A DNA stretch of 64,000 bases, taken from contig NZ_JAABNP010000004.1 of NCBI RefSeq assembly GCF_009928485.1, positions 124,001-188,000 on the forward strand, given 5' to 3'. A model generated the notes under the pieces. That model saw only the letters and a list, made by a program, of their open reading frames with translations. It did not search any database and was not told where the DNA came from. The DNA comes from Clostridium sp. C2-6-12. Its GTDB lineage: Bacteria; Bacillota; Clostridia; Clostridiales; Clostridiaceae. The first letter of the stretch is position 1. Every line of letters begins with the position of its first letter. Shown one piece after another: positions 36,322-49,701 of this stretch. The position numbers and the translations under genes are program-made.

Positions 36322-36491
36322 CAAAAATTCACCCCTTTTATCAATTTATTGCTCTTGTATCACTTAAAAATGCTGTAATATACTTAATATATAGTTATTA
36401 TTATCATAAGTATAAACAATATAATTATATCAAAAAAACACTATATAACTAATTAATTAATAATATTTTTATTTTAGAAAGGACTTTCATT

Positions 36492-37790
36492 ATGTTATTA
36501 AAAAACACTTTTGCAAAAACTCCACCAATGGGATGGAATAGTTATGATTATTATGATACTACAGTAAATGAAGCTGAAGTAAAGGCTAATGCAGAATACA
36601 TGGCAGAACATTTAAAACCACATGGATATGAATATGTTGTTATTGATATTCAATGGTCTGATCCTGATGCAGGCACTGACAGAAAAAACTACCAATATAT
36701 AAATTTCAGCCATTTTAATATGGATGAATATTCTAGACAGCTTCCCGCTGAAAACAGATTTCCATCTTCTAAAAATGGTGCTGGCTTCCGCCCTCTTGCA
36801 GATTATATTCATAGTTTAGGCTTAAAGTTCGGTATTCATATTATGAGAGGTATTCCAAGATATGCAGCTCATACACACATGAAAATCAAAGGAACTGATA
36901 TAACTGCTGATAAAATTGCAAATCCTTATTCTGTGTCAAAATGGAATCCTGATATGTATGGGGTTGACTATAGAAAACCTGGTGCTCAAGAATACTATAA
37001 TTCAATTTTTGAATTATATGCTGAATGGGGCGTTGATTTCGTAAAGGTAGATGATATATGTAATACCAATTTTTATGCAGATAATCCATATTCAGCAGAA
37101 AAGGAAATTGAAATGATTCACAAAGCCATTTTAAATTCTGGTAGAGATATGGTTTTAAGCCTCTCACCAGGACCAGCAGTCATAGAAAAGGCTTGGCATC
37201 TAGAAAAGTATGCCAATATGTGGCGTATTACTGATGACTTTTGGGATAATTGGGGCTTGTTAAAAAATATGTTTGAACGTTGTGAAGTTTGGCAAAAACA
37301 CGTATCCACTGGCTGTTATCCTGACTGCGATATGATTCCAGTTGGATTCTTAGGTAAAGGCTTTGGTAAAGAGCGTTACACTAACTTTACAACAGATGAG
37401 CAAATTACCTTAATGACACTTTGGTGTATTTTCAGATCTCCTTTAATGCTTGGAGCTGAATTAACCAAGTTAGATGAAGAAACATTAAAACTTTTGACAA
37501 ATGATGAATTGCTTCATTTAATAAGTAATTCAAATGGCGCAATTCAAATAGAACGTGATGAAAACCATGCTATATGGCTTAGCAAAGATAATAATGATAA
37601 TAGCTACTATTTAGCTCTATTCAATTTATCTGATGAAAATAAAACTATTAAAGTTTCTTTAAAAGATATTGGAATCGACTCAAAAGTTTCTGTTCGCGAT
37701 TTATGGAAGCATGAAAATTTAGGTTCAGTTGAAGAAGAAATTGTAGGATCTGTTCCTTTACATGGTGCATTACTATATAAATTATTTTAA
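36492..37790 (+). CDS. GH27 glycosidase (alpha-galactosidase or beta-L-arabinopyranosidase)
   Basis: The 432-residue TIM-barrel enzyme opens with the GH27 hallmark TPPMGWNSYDYYDTTVNEAE (near 10). The nucleophile Asp is in DFVKVDDIC (Asp187) and the acid/base Asp in RITDDFWDNW (near 248-249). The C-terminal 90 residues form a beta domain. There is no signal peptide, so it acts on imported oligosaccharides. GH27 includes alpha-galactosidases and beta-L-arabinopyranosidases; the latter would suit an arabinogalactan locus. The gene is divergent from the AraC-type regulator and ends in a strong hairpin. Confidence 0.9.
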   Translation: MLLKNTFAKTPPMGWNSYDYYDTTVNEAEVKANAEYMAEHLKPHGYEYVVIDIQWSDPDAGTDRKNYQYINFSHFNMDEYSRQLPAENRFPSSKNGAGFRPLADYIHSLGLKFGIHIMRGIPRYAAHTHMKIKGTDITADKIANPYSVSKWNPDMYGVDYRKPGAQEYYNSIFELYAEWGVDFVKVDDICNTNFYADNPYSAEKEIEMIHKAILNSGRDMVLSLSPGPAVIEKAWHLEKYANMWRITDDFWDNWGLLKNMFERCEVWQKHVSTGCYPDCDMIPVGFLGKGFGKERYTNFTTDEQITLMTLWCIFRSPLMLGAELTKLDEETLKLLTNDELLHLISNSNGAIQIERDENHAIWLSKDNNDNSYYLALFNLSDENKTIKVSLKDIGIDSKVSVRDLWKHENLGSVEEEIVGSVPLHGALLYKLF

Positions 37791-37803
37791 TAAATAGTGA
37801 TTA

Positions 37804-37833
37804 AAAAATAGGGTGCAGAAGCACCCTATTTTT
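37804..37833. terminator. Bidirectional terminator after GH27
   Basis: AAAAATAGGGTGC and GCACCCTATTTTT form a perfect 13-base stem with an AGAA loop and flanking A/T runs, between convergent GH27 and DUF5060-type genes. Confidence 0.92.
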
Positions 37834-37836
37834 AAC

Positions 37837-39321
37837 CTATAAGCTTGTCATTCTAACTGCCATATACTGTTTACTAGGCATATCTATACGAAAATCCCCA
37901 CTAAATACTCCAACCTCTGTAATAGTCATTTCCCAAGTGTCGATTATATCAACTTTATATTTTTTACCTTCTGGCATAGTAAACGTTCTAAAACTTGGTT
38001 GATTGAATCCAAAATAGAATAAGAAATACTCCTTTCCTACAGTTCCAACTGTAACATCCCAATATAAAAATCCACCATTAGATGGCTTCTCTATTGGATT
38101 TATAGGACCTGGTGCACTTTCAATTATCTTTCTTAAAAAAGCTATTCTCTTTGGACTAGTTCCATGAAGTTCTCCACCATGAGACCACCATAATATGTCT
38201 TGTGGATGAACATAAGTTTCACCATGTCCCATATATCCTCCTCTTACTACACCTTCCCAAAATCTTCTTGTCATTTCCTGACCAGTTATGTTTCCCCAGC
38301 CATGATTTATATTTCCTTCATAAGTGCATTCATCAATAACTATAGGTTTACCATAAAGATTTCTCCACTCATCAGTATTTTCTGAAGTTTTATAAACATC
38401 CACTCTTTGCATGCTACAGTGAGAAATCCAAGATTTCTTATAATCATAAAACTCTAGGCAATTATGAATCGAGTTTAGATGATGATATTTATCATATTTT
38501 TCTACTATATGTGCTAATCGCTCCCAATCATCAATAGTTTTATTCATAATATTAGTTTCAAAATCTTTAAACAAGTCATATTCATTTGCCATTGACCACC
38601 ATATATTTCTAAATGACGATAATCTTGATACTATATACTTTAAATATCTATCATCATTGTCAGCTCCCATATTGCTGAATCCCCATCTATCATAAGGATG
38701 AAAAAGTATCAAATCGCACTCTATGCCTAATTTCTGCAAATCTAGTATTCTTTTCTCTAGATGATTAAAAAATTTAGGATTAAACTTTGTATAATCAAAG
38801 CCTTTTTCTAATGAACCCTCATACGCATATAATTCTGGCTCATTATGATTGTAATCATAATGTTTTGGAAACACACACATACGCAGCTTATTAAAAGGAG
38901 AATCTTTTAATGTTTTAAGTGTTTTCTCCTGAAGTTCATTAGATTGATATATCCAAGCATAACAAGTAGTCCCAAAAGAATAATGTGGAGTTCCGTCTGC
39001 ATATTCAAAGTGGAATTGTTCTCTAACTCTTACTGGTCCATGATTATTTCCTAATGCTTCTATACACTCAAAGTTTCCTGTAATATTATTAAGCGAATCA
39101 ATATTGCTTTTTGTAGTATAGCTCCAATCGCCTAACATATTTGGCATAAATCTTATTTTATATTTTCCGTCTCCATCATAAAAACCATTAACCTCAATGT
39201 AATTTTCTAAATGCTTAAAAACAGCTGTAATTTCAACCTCTATAAAAGGATTTCCGTCATTAGGGCCTTGAAATGTAGCTTCATAAATGTTCCATCTTTC
39301 AACTTTATTGTCCATGTTCAT
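37837..39321 (-). CDS. DUF5060/DUF4038-type putative glycoside hydrolase
   Basis: The protein has about 494 residues. The N-terminal beta domain (about 5-95: ATFQGPNDGNPFIEVEITAVF, FYDGDGKYKIRFMPNMLGDW) is of the DUF5060 type. A TIM-barrel follows, opening FEYADGTPHYSFGTTCYAWIY, with probable catalytic acids in WWSMANEYDLF (near 245) and KPIVIDECTYEG (near 330). A short C-terminal beta domain (DUF5605-like) ends the chain. No characterised reaction can be assigned from sequence. It is cytoplasmic and part of the arabinogalactan-type cluster. The start among ATG 39321, ATG 39315 and TTG 39333 is uncertain. Confidence 0.8.
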   Translation of the reverse strand: MNMDNKVERWNIYEATFQGPNDGNPFIEVEITAVFKHLENYIEVNGFYDGDGKYKIRFMPNMLGDWSYTTKSNIDSLNNITGNFECIEALGNNHGPVRVREQFHFEYADGTPHYSFGTTCYAWIYQSNELQEKTLKTLKDSPFNKLRMCVFPKHYDYNHNEPELYAYEGSLEKGFDYTKFNPKFFNHLEKRILDLQKLGIECDLILFHPYDRWGFSNMGADNDDRYLKYIVSRLSSFRNIWWSMANEYDLFKDFETNIMNKTIDDWERLAHIVEKYDKYHHLNSIHNCLEFYDYKKSWISHCSMQRVDVYKTSENTDEWRNLYGKPIVIDECTYEGNINHGWGNITGQEMTRRFWEGVVRGGYMGHGETYVHPQDILWWSHGGELHGTSPKRIAFLRKIIESAPGPINPIEKPSNGGFLYWDVTVGTVGKEYFLFYFGFNQPSFRTFTMPEGKKYKVDIIDTWEMTITEVGVFSGDFRIDMPSKQYMAVRMTSL

Positions 39322-39588
39322 TATTCCCCCCAACTATTAATCTGGTTACTATAAATTTTACTATTCAACAAATCTCAATAATAATCCTTTGTAACAAGTC
39401 CCAATATATATAATTCCTTTTCTACTGATAGTACTATTTTTTTAATTTAATAAGTCTACCTCAATATAAGCTTATAACTTTATACATTGATAAGATAAAT
39501 AATTTTAATCAATATGTTAATTTTGTTTTTGCATTCATCTAAGAAGGTTAAACTATAACAAGAAATTTATCTGAGTATAAAATCATTC

Positions 39589-42234
39589 TCATAATTGATG
39601 CCATATCTCATAGTTGCCTGTCTTAAGCAATATCATTAAATTATCATCTTTCTCATAATAGTGAATTCCAGAATTCTCAAGATCTATTCCATTTATATCT
39701 ACCTTATTAATATCAGTATCTTGAAGTACCAACTCAGCTTGAGCATTAAATGGGATAATAAACTTATAGCTTAAACCCTTTTCTTCAAAGCTCCAACCAC
39801 TCTCATAAAGCCCTGCTGCTGTATTTAAGGATGCTTTGGCATAATTTATAAGAGGATTAGGCTGTGGCATCAACCGTATTCTTCTAAAGCCTGGAAACTC
39901 CTCTAGAGGATTTATTCCACACATATTGCGATACATCCATTCAACTATAGAACCATATGTATAATGATTCAAAGAATTCATTCCTAGTTCTCCAAATTTA
40001 CCATCTGGAAGCAGTGAATTCCACCTTTCCCATATGGTTGTAGCTCCAAGCTTGACTTCATATAGCCAACTTGGAAACTCTTCATTAAGAAGAAGCCTAT
40101 AAGCTAAATCATTATATCCATTTTCTGATAGTACTCTACAAAAATATGGGGTTCCAACAAATCCAGTCTTTAAATAATAATTATTATCCTCAAGATTTTT
40201 CTTTAGTGATTCAATTATTCTTTTCTTAAATTTATCTGTAACAAGATTCATAAAAAGTGTAAGTACATATGCTGTCTGAGTATCCTGCAAAAGACGTCCT
40301 CTTGGTGAAATATACTCTTCACAAAAGGCTTCCTTAACTTCAATTGACAGTTTTTCATATTCTCTTGCAATTTCTTCTTTTCCTAAAACTTTTGCTGCTT
40401 TTGCCACCAGACCTGCTGAATAGGAATAATATGCAGTAGCTATTAGATCAGTTGGTGTTCCACCAACTGGATCAAACTCCCCTTTTCCATCTAAAGCCAG
40501 CCAATCTCCAAAATGAAAACCTGTATTCCACAACCTGCTGCCATTATCATGTCTCCTTATATAATCAACATAATCCTTCATACTATTTAGCTGCTGCTCT
40601 AAAATAGCTTTATCCCCATAGTGAAGATATAAATTCCAAGGTATCACTGTAGCTGCTTCTGACCACGCACAAGATCCACCAGACCAAAAGTCGCTTACTT
40701 CTTTTTTACTTACTCCGAAGGTTGGTACCACATGAGGTACTATCCCTCCCCCAATCCAAGCTTGTTCTCTCGCCAGATCATAAAGATATTTGTGGTAGAA
40801 AGCATCTGAATCCATATTAAAGCATGCAGTACCTGAAAACATCTGAGCATCTCCAGTCCATCCCATTCTTTCATCACGCTGTGGACAGTCCGTAGGAACA
40901 TCAAGAAAATTTCCTTTCTGACCCCATAATGCATTTAGGAACAATCTATTTACCATAGGATTTGAAGTTTCAATGTTGCCAGTCCTCTCCAAATCCGAGT
41001 ATACAACGCATCCTGTAAAATCCTCTGCCCTTACTTCTCCTGGCCACCCTTCTACCTTCACATATCTAAACCCATAGAAAGTAAAATGCGGCTGTACTTT
41101 GGCAGGCTTTCCATCAGAAATATATTTAAATTCTGCTTTAGCTGTGCGGAGATTTTCCCTATAAAAGCATCCTTCCTGCATTTCTTCACCATACTGAAGA
41201 TATATAACACTGTCCTTAGGCGCACAAATCTCAAAACTAACCCATCCTACCATATTTTGCCCCATATCAAGTACCACTTCACCTTTTGGAGTCTTTATGA
41301 CATTAATAGGCTTTAGCTTTTCCTTAATAAGTACTGGAACACTCCTTCTAGCCTCCAATAAGCTAAAATCTATATCTATTAAATATACACCTGACCAGCA
41401 TTCCTCATTTATACCAACGCTAGACCATGTTTTTAAGAACTTATTTGAATCTTGAATTTCTCCATCATAAATATTACTTTCAAGAATAAATGATGGTGCT
41501 GCCTTCCAGCTTTCATTAGAGCATATAATTTCTGAGCTGCCATCAGTGAATTTAACAACAAGTTCACATAAAAATGCAAAACTGTCACCGTAATGTCCTT
41601 CCTTTTTGTTATCAACCCCGAAACGTCCTTTGTACCAACCATTTCCCAGCATAGAACCTATAACATTATCCCCTATATTTACAAGGTTTGTAACATCAAA
41701 AGTCTGGTATTGAATCCAATTATTATAGCTATTGCAATACGGTGTTAAGTATTCATCACAAACTTTTTTTCCATTAATCTCTGCCTCATATAGACCTAGC
41801 CCAGAAACATAAAGTCTCGCTTGTGCTACCTCTTTAGTAATACTAAAACTTTTTCTTAATAGTGGATGAATGGACTTATCCCCCAAATCTGGACTTATCC
41901 ATTTACCTATCCAAGGCTCCTCCATCTTGGAAGTTTCAAACCATGCAACAGGGCTTATAACATCACCCTTTTCAGTCCATACATGCACACGCCAGTAATA
42001 TCTGGTACAGGGATCTAATTTTGCTTCTAGGGTATAACCGATACTATCAATATCCTCTCTTTTCCCACTATCATGTAATAGTTTTAAGAAATTCTCATCA
42101 TAAGCAACTTCCACTTGACAAGCTATTTGAGTTGTTGCACCTTCAGCTTCAGTAATCCAACTTAAACTAGGCTTGTGAAGTGTATACCCCAATGGATTTA
42201 TTATACGATTACATTTCATACTAAAAATTTTCAA
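39589..42234 (-). CDS. GH78 alpha-L-rhamnosidase
   Basis: This large cytoplasmic enzyme of about 881 residues removes terminal alpha-L-rhamnose. It has N-terminal Bac_rhamnosid beta domains (PSLSWITEAEGATTQIACQVEV near the start, DPCTRYYWRVHVWTEKGD), then the alpha/alpha barrel with the GH78 acid region DVPTDCPQRDERMGWTGDAQMF, and a C-terminal beta domain. The best start is a TTG at 42234: GGGAGG lies 8 bases before it, while the next ATG (42219) is too far away. Longer frames to 42321 lack a ribosome site. Free L-rhamnose released here would be handled by the mutarotase encoded at 13712-14029. Confidence 0.9.
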   Translation of the reverse strand: MKIFSMKCNRIINPLGYTLHKPSLSWITEAEGATTQIACQVEVAYDENFLKLLHDSGKREDIDSIGYTLEAKLDPCTRYYWRVHVWTEKGDVISPVAWFETSKMEEPWIGKWISPDLGDKSIHPLLRKSFSITKEVAQARLYVSGLGLYEAEINGKKVCDEYLTPYCNSYNNWIQYQTFDVTNLVNIGDNVIGSMLGNGWYKGRFGVDNKKEGHYGDSFAFLCELVVKFTDGSSEIICSNESWKAAPSFILESNIYDGEIQDSNKFLKTWSSVGINEECWSGVYLIDIDFSLLEARRSVPVLIKEKLKPINVIKTPKGEVVLDMGQNMVGWVSFEICAPKDSVIYLQYGEEMQEGCFYRENLRTAKAEFKYISDGKPAKVQPHFTFYGFRYVKVEGWPGEVRAEDFTGCVVYSDLERTGNIETSNPMVNRLFLNALWGQKGNFLDVPTDCPQRDERMGWTGDAQMFSGTACFNMDSDAFYHKYLYDLAREQAWIGGGIVPHVVPTFGVSKKEVSDFWSGGSCAWSEAATVIPWNLYLHYGDKAILEQQLNSMKDYVDYIRRHDNGSRLWNTGFHFGDWLALDGKGEFDPVGGTPTDLIATAYYSYSAGLVAKAAKVLGKEEIAREYEKLSIEVKEAFCEEYISPRGRLLQDTQTAYVLTLFMNLVTDKFKKRIIESLKKNLEDNNYYLKTGFVGTPYFCRVLSENGYNDLAYRLLLNEEFPSWLYEVKLGATTIWERWNSLLPDGKFGELGMNSLNHYTYGSIVEWMYRNMCGINPLEEFPGFRRIRLMPQPNPLINYAKASLNTAAGLYESGWSFEEKGLSYKFIIPFNAQAELVLQDTDINKVDINGIDLENSGIHYYEKDDNLMILLKTGNYEIWHQL

Positions 42235-42378
42235 ATATTTTTCCTCCCTATAGAGTTTTTGAACTCTCACTTTAAATTTTATTTTTATTATTATTGTAAA
42301 TATTTCTAATAATGTGGTCATGAATTAATTGTTGTAAAAGCACATATCTTTAAACACAATCAAAGTATCAATAATATA

Positions 42379-42415
42379 AAACCTATATCTTCCTTCTATG
42401 GTAAGATATAGGTTT
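42379..42415. terminator. Terminator of the GH51 gene 42463-44451
   Basis: AAACCTATATCTT and AAGATATAGGTTT pair over 13 bases around an 11-base loop, about 50 bases beyond the GH51 stop. It separates the GH51 and GH78 transcripts. Confidence 0.75.
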
Positions 42416-42462
42416 CGAAATTTATACTTTAAATTTATATATTTATTATTTAATTTGATTTT

Positions 42463-44451
42463 CTACATTGATAATCTCAAAACAGTTACACTATACTTTG
42501 AGAATTCATAAGTAAATTCTGTACTTACCTCTTCCATAACTTTTTCAACAGGATAAACCTTTCTTGGATTAACATAAGTATTTTCATCTATTAAACTTTC
42601 TGATTTTAATATAGTTGCTGTTCCTCTAGAAGAAACCTTATTAATTCCCTCTATTTTTATTGTCGATTTTTTTGAAGCCTCAGATAAATTTACTACTTTT
42701 ATTATAATTTCTTTACTTTCACTATGAAAATTTGAAACTACGTAAAAATCTTCTTCACTTTTATTTGTACGATTATTATCATTATTAAAATTATTCTCTT
42801 TAATCTCTGTTGGTATAATTTTATTTCCAACATTAACACTGAAAAGCTGTTGAACATAATAACTTGGAGTACCATAAACCTCACTATTATTAAACCAAAT
42901 CAAATTAGGCTGCCATTGACAATATCCTGTCTTACCAAAAAGGGGAGCATAACTAGCCATCCATACATGGTCAGAATTTTTTTCTATCCCTGTTAAAAAT
43001 GCTGCTTCTGAAAGTGCTGCTTCCCAGTTATTTCTCCTCTCAGGTATTTCATTTGATGTATGTGCTGCATATTCACCTGCAAAAACCTTAGGTAGATTTC
43101 TATCATAATTATCATATCTATTAACATTTTCAATAAACCACTTAGGTGCTTTATAAAAATGTTCATCTACTAGTTCAGCCTTTTGCTCTGTTGTTTTCAT
43201 CCATTCATAAGCTTTATCAAAATCATCACCTTCAGCTGTCCAGCCCGCACTAGTTATGAGTTTAATTTCTGGATATTTATCCTTAATTGCTTTATGGAAG
43301 ATTTCATATCTTTCAAAATATTGTTTTTCCCATTGCTCATTACCAATTCCTATATATTTTAAATTAAATGGTGCTGGATGACCTGCTTCTATTCTTTTTC
43401 TTCCCCAAGTTGTACTTTCATCTCCATTAGCATATTCAATTAAATCCAATACATCCTGAATATATTCATCTAATTGATCAAGCTCTACTAATAAACCTTC
43501 GTGCCACTGACAAGTCATTCCTGCATTCATTATAGGAACTGGCTCAGCTCCTAAATCTTCACAAAGAAGAAAATATTCATAATATCCCAAGCCATAAGAC
43601 TGAAAATATTCTTCAGAATTTTGATTAGGTAGTTGGTATTCTTGTAATTGCCAGCGATTCCAATTTATCTTCCTTTCAGAGACATCACCTATAGTTTCCT
43701 TCCATCTATACATATTAGGAAAACTTCTTCCTTCAACTATACAGCCTCCAGGAAATCTTAAAAAAGATGGTTTTATATCCTTTAACATTTGAACTAAATC
43801 TGCTCTTAATCCATTTTTTCTATTGTTAAAAGTATTTTGTGGAAATAAAGAAACCATATCTATGTCCATTTTTACAGCCTCTTTAAAAATTAAGATAAAA
43901 ATAGCATTTGTAAAAGTTTCATTAGCTGAAATTACACCTTCGTATTTTTTCCATTCTTCACCTGATATTTCTAATGAAGTTTCACCATAAATTTCTCCTG
44001 TTTTAGGATTTTGAATTGCTGCTACTACTTTTATAGCTTTTTCAGCATTTAAATTTCTTGCAAACATGGAGAAATCATATTTTTCACCTTTTTTAATTGA
44101 AAAGCCTATATCATTAAAGCCTAAATTTTTAAGTCCAGTTATTCCATCAATTTTTTCAGCTTTTATGTGAAGATAGTTAAGATTATTTTCATTAAGAGGT
44201 TTCTCCGAAAGAACTCCAATTTCTAATTTGCTCTCTCCACTTGTAACCTTCTCCCATCCCATAAGGCGTTTATCTAAAACTCCATTAATATCAAAATATT
44301 CGAAGGAACGATTTTTAATCAATTCTCCATAAATTCCACCATCACCTGCAAAATTTATATCTTCAAAAAACAGCCCATATAACATAGGACTAATTTCAAT
44401 ACCTTCTGACTCCATGTTCAATACTATTGTATTCGTATTTTTTGCTTCCAT
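42463..44451 (-). CDS. GH51-family alpha-L-arabinofuranosidase, long type
   Basis: The protein of about 662 residues has an N-terminal beta-rich region with a CBM4_9-like insertion (about 60-200) and the GH51 core. SPMLYGLFFEDINFAGDGGIYGE lies near the start, SFLRFPGGCIVEG near 230, the acid/base Glu in YIGIGNEQWEKQYF near 360 and the nucleophile Glu in KVFAGEYAAHTS near 445, followed by the C-terminal beta domain. It differs from the shorter GH51 at 24122-25600, which suggests different substrates. The start at the second in-frame ATG (44451) follows AGGAGG; the first (44472) lies before it. There is no signal peptide. Confidence 0.9.
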   Translation of the reverse strand: MEAKNTNTIVLNMESEGIEISPMLYGLFFEDINFAGDGGIYGELIKNRSFEYFDINGVLDKRLMGWEKVTSGESKLEIGVLSEKPLNENNLNYLHIKAEKIDGITGLKNLGFNDIGFSIKKGEKYDFSMFARNLNAEKAIKVVAAIQNPKTGEIYGETSLEISGEEWKKYEGVISANETFTNAIFILIFKEAVKMDIDMVSLFPQNTFNNRKNGLRADLVQMLKDIKPSFLRFPGGCIVEGRSFPNMYRWKETIGDVSERKINWNRWQLQEYQLPNQNSEEYFQSYGLGYYEYFLLCEDLGAEPVPIMNAGMTCQWHEGLLVELDQLDEYIQDVLDLIEYANGDESTTWGRKRIEAGHPAPFNLKYIGIGNEQWEKQYFERYEIFHKAIKDKYPEIKLITSAGWTAEGDDFDKAYEWMKTTEQKAELVDEHFYKAPKWFIENVNRYDNYDRNLPKVFAGEYAAHTSNEIPERRNNWEAALSEAAFLTGIEKNSDHVWMASYAPLFGKTGYCQWQPNLIWFNNSEVYGTPSYYVQQLFSVNVGNKIIPTEIKENNFNNDNNRTNKSEEDFYVVSNFHSESKEIIIKVVNLSEASKKSTIKIEGINKVSSRGTATILKSESLIDENTYVNPRKVYPVEKVMEEVSTEFTYEFSKYSVTVLRLSM

Positions 44452-44561
44452 TATTAGTATTTCCTCCTGCATATTTTTAAATAAATCGCATAATATTTAA
44501 CATTTCATTGCATACGTATGTACTTCTTCTTGTTCTAAAAACATACTATAAAATTATTAAT

Positions 44562-45512
44562 TTATAAATTTCCAAAAGCTTCTTTTAGCTTGTTATATTC
44601 TTCAATAGTTATAGGCATAACCGTACCATGTCTAAACTTATATGGAGTAATAAACTCTGAACTTACTTCAGTAAAGTTGCCACTTGCTAAGTTATCTGTT
44701 ACAAAAGCTTGATATCCTTGTCCGGTTGCAAAGGCATCTAATAATAAACACCATTTTCCCTGTCCATTTAATTTATAGCAAATTGGGCCCTCATATCCTT
44801 TTACATTCATCATGGTGAAACTTTCAATCAATTCAAAATCCCTATTTAAAGATTCACTAACTTCCATTATTATAGAAGAGCTTGTTTCATCCTTTGAAAA
44901 ACGATAATATTTACCTTCTTCTTCTATAATAGTAGTGTCAATAATATGATTAGCTTTTTCAATATACATTTCTGCTTCTGTAAAATTCACAAAGTCTTTA
45001 GTTCTTGAACTATATATTCTTTGTTTAGAATAATTATCACTGCCTACTTTTGATGCCCAGAATACCATATATTCTCCTAAATTTTTATCATAAGCAACTT
45101 CTGGTGCCCATGTACAACCAGCATCATCTCTTGCCACTTTAACCATTCTTTGCTTTGACCAGTTAACCAGATCTGAAGATTCCCATATCATAATGGATTT
45201 GCTTCCACTAGTTTGTGCTCTTGTCCAATCATTGTTATTATAAATGCTTAAATCTGTAGCTATAAGATAAAACTTATCATTTTCCTTAGAACGTATAATA
45301 TAAGGATCACGAACTCCCTTTTCTCCTAATTCACTTATTAATACAGGTTTTTCATTGTTTAATGCTTCCCATTTCATTCCATCCTTGCTTACAGCAAAAT
45401 AGATTTGTTCTTTCTCAGAAGTATCTTCTCCATGATAAAAATGCACAAATAAATATGCCTCCATGTTATTATTTTGAAGGCTTCTCTTAGCTTCATTGTT
45501 CAATTTATTCAT
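44562..45512 (-). CDS. GH43-family arabinosidase-like protein
   Basis: The 316-residue beta-propeller protein has GH43 features: YLFVHFYHG near 20, GVRDPYIIRSKENDKFYLIATDLS near 63, GCTWAPEVAYDKNLGEYMVFWAS near 130, TIIEEEGKYYRFSKDE near 190 and EGPICYKLNGQGKWCLLLDAF near 232. It lacks a signal peptide. Similar proteins cleave arabinofuranose from oligosaccharides, and it lies 110 bases upstream of the long GH51 on the same strand, probably sharing its transcript. The assignment to a subfamily is not possible by eye. Confidence 0.86.
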   Translation of the reverse strand: MNKLNNEAKRSLQNNNMEAYLFVHFYHGEDTSEKEQIYFAVSKDGMKWEALNNEKPVLISELGEKGVRDPYIIRSKENDKFYLIATDLSIYNNNDWTRAQTSGSKSIMIWESSDLVNWSKQRMVKVARDDAGCTWAPEVAYDKNLGEYMVFWASKVGSDNYSKQRIYSSRTKDFVNFTEAEMYIEKANHIIDTTIIEEEGKYYRFSKDETSSSIIMEVSESLNRDFELIESFTMMNVKGYEGPICYKLNGQGKWCLLLDAFATGQGYQAFVTDNLASGNFTEVSSEFITPYKFRHGTVMPITIEEYNKLKEAFGNL

Positions 45513-45596
45513 CCCCTTTTCACTCCATACTCACTAACAATATTTATAATCTTTGGTATAGTTAATTTAAATTTTACCAGCACAACACGTTAATTT

Positions 45597-46382
45597 TTAT
45601 ATATCAGCAATTGGTGTAAACCCATGAAGCCAAGTTAATTCACTATCTAGCATGAACTGAATATTCCATGGTTTACTTTCATCTTCCCAAGTATTGAAAT
45701 TAATTATTGTGTCATACAATAAATTTGCATTATCTACATTTTTGTCTTCTATAAATTTATTCATTATTTCTATTAAATTTTCTGGTTTATTAGGGCAAGT
45801 TTCTAATACTTTTAAAAACCACTTATGATATGGATATAAAACTTCATTGTAAGCCAATATTAATCTTCCAGCAAATAAAATCATATTTGTTGATCCGACC
45901 TCCATAAGATATCTATTATTTCTTTTTAGTCCTTCATTATAATACCAATGCCATCCCTTAAATTGAGCAATAAACTTGTTTATGTTATTTTCCTTATTTC
46001 TTATTGGGTATAAAGCTGCATTTTCAATAAGCTTTTCTAATCCTTCTATCTTGGAATAAGTAACAAATGCATCTTTAAAAGCAAATCTAGCTGGCTCACT
46101 TCCACATTCACATACTTTTTCTATGAATTCTACAGAAATGCATTTACCATCAACGTATCCACCTTCCCAAGGGCACACGTCTTCTTCATAATAACCAAAT
46201 TTCTTTTCTTCTAGTGCTTTTTTGTAATCTTCATTTGATAAAACAATCATTATATCTATATCAGAGTTTTCATTTGCAAATCCATGTGCTACAGATCCAC
46301 CTGCAATTATTCCTAATATTTCTTCCTTTACCTTTAGTTTATTAGTTATATCATCAATTGCTTTTTTGTGATGTTCAAACAT
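45597..46382 (-). CDS. Nucleotidyltransferase-domain protein
   Basis: The 261-residue protein has the pol-beta-type nucleotidyltransferase motif GGSVAHGFANENSDIDIMIVL (residues about 28-48; GS and DxD intact) and a downstream helical domain, with HWYYNEGLKRNNRYL near 150. This is the layout of small aminoglycoside-adenylyltransferase-like or DUF4037-like proteins. Function is unknown; an antibiotic-resistance role cannot be assumed. AAGGAGATG precedes the start. It sits between LacZ and the GH43 gene but has no obvious link to glycan use. Confidence 0.8.
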   Translation of the reverse strand: MFEHHKKAIDDITNKLKVKEEILGIIAGGSVAHGFANENSDIDIMIVLSNEDYKKALEEKKFGYYEEDVCPWEGGYVDGKCISVEFIEKVCECGSEPARFAFKDAFVTYSKIEGLEKLIENAALYPIRNKENNINKFIAQFKGWHWYYNEGLKRNNRYLMEVGSTNMILFAGRLILAYNEVLYPYHKWFLKVLETCPNKPENLIEIMNKFIEDKNVDNANLLYDTIINFNTWEDESKPWNIQFMLDSELTWLHGFTPIADI

Positions 46383-46474
46383 AAAATTTCATCTCCTTCA
46401 AAAGACTTATAAATTATTCAATTAACTTATTATGATGTCTTTAAAAATCTCTACAGCCCTATACTTTCCCATAT

Positions 46475-46524
46475 ATAATAATATTCTGAAGAATATATAT
46501 TGTAATATTCTTCAGAATATATTA
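46475..46524. terminator. Terminator of lacZ
   Basis: The arms AATATTCTGAAGAATAT and ATATTCTTCAGAATATT form a long hairpin just beyond the lacZ stop. Each arm is itself nearly palindromic (TTCTGAAGAA), so alternative folds exist. Confidence 0.75.
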
Positions 46525-46530
46525 TTTCAT

Positions 46531-49563
<3,033 letters not shown>

Positions 49564-49627
49564 TCACTTTCATTTATTTTTAAACAATTAATGCATGTTA
49601 AACTTATATCATAATTATATTGTATCT

Positions 49628-49663
49628 TTTTTTAGTAAAAAATCAACATTATTTTACTAAAAT
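49628..49663 (-). promoter_or_regulatory. Twin LacI-type operators at the lacZ promoter
   Basis: TTTAGTAAA (49631-49639) and TTTACTAAA (49653-49661) are centred 22 bases apart, two helical turns, inside A/T-rich arms. They lie at a probable promoter (TTGATT, 16 bases, TACAAT on the minus strand). The same core recurs at 50930-50938, 50985-50993 and 51219-51227. Confidence 0.7.
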
Positions 49664-49701
49664 ATTTGTGTGATAATTTACAAACTTGATAAAAGTAAAA
49701 A

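Noticed and set aside
45597..46382. Antibiotic resistance gene (aminoglycoside nucleotidyltransferase)
   Set aside because: Only the generic nucleotidyltransferase motif is visible; no resistance-specific signature supports the label.
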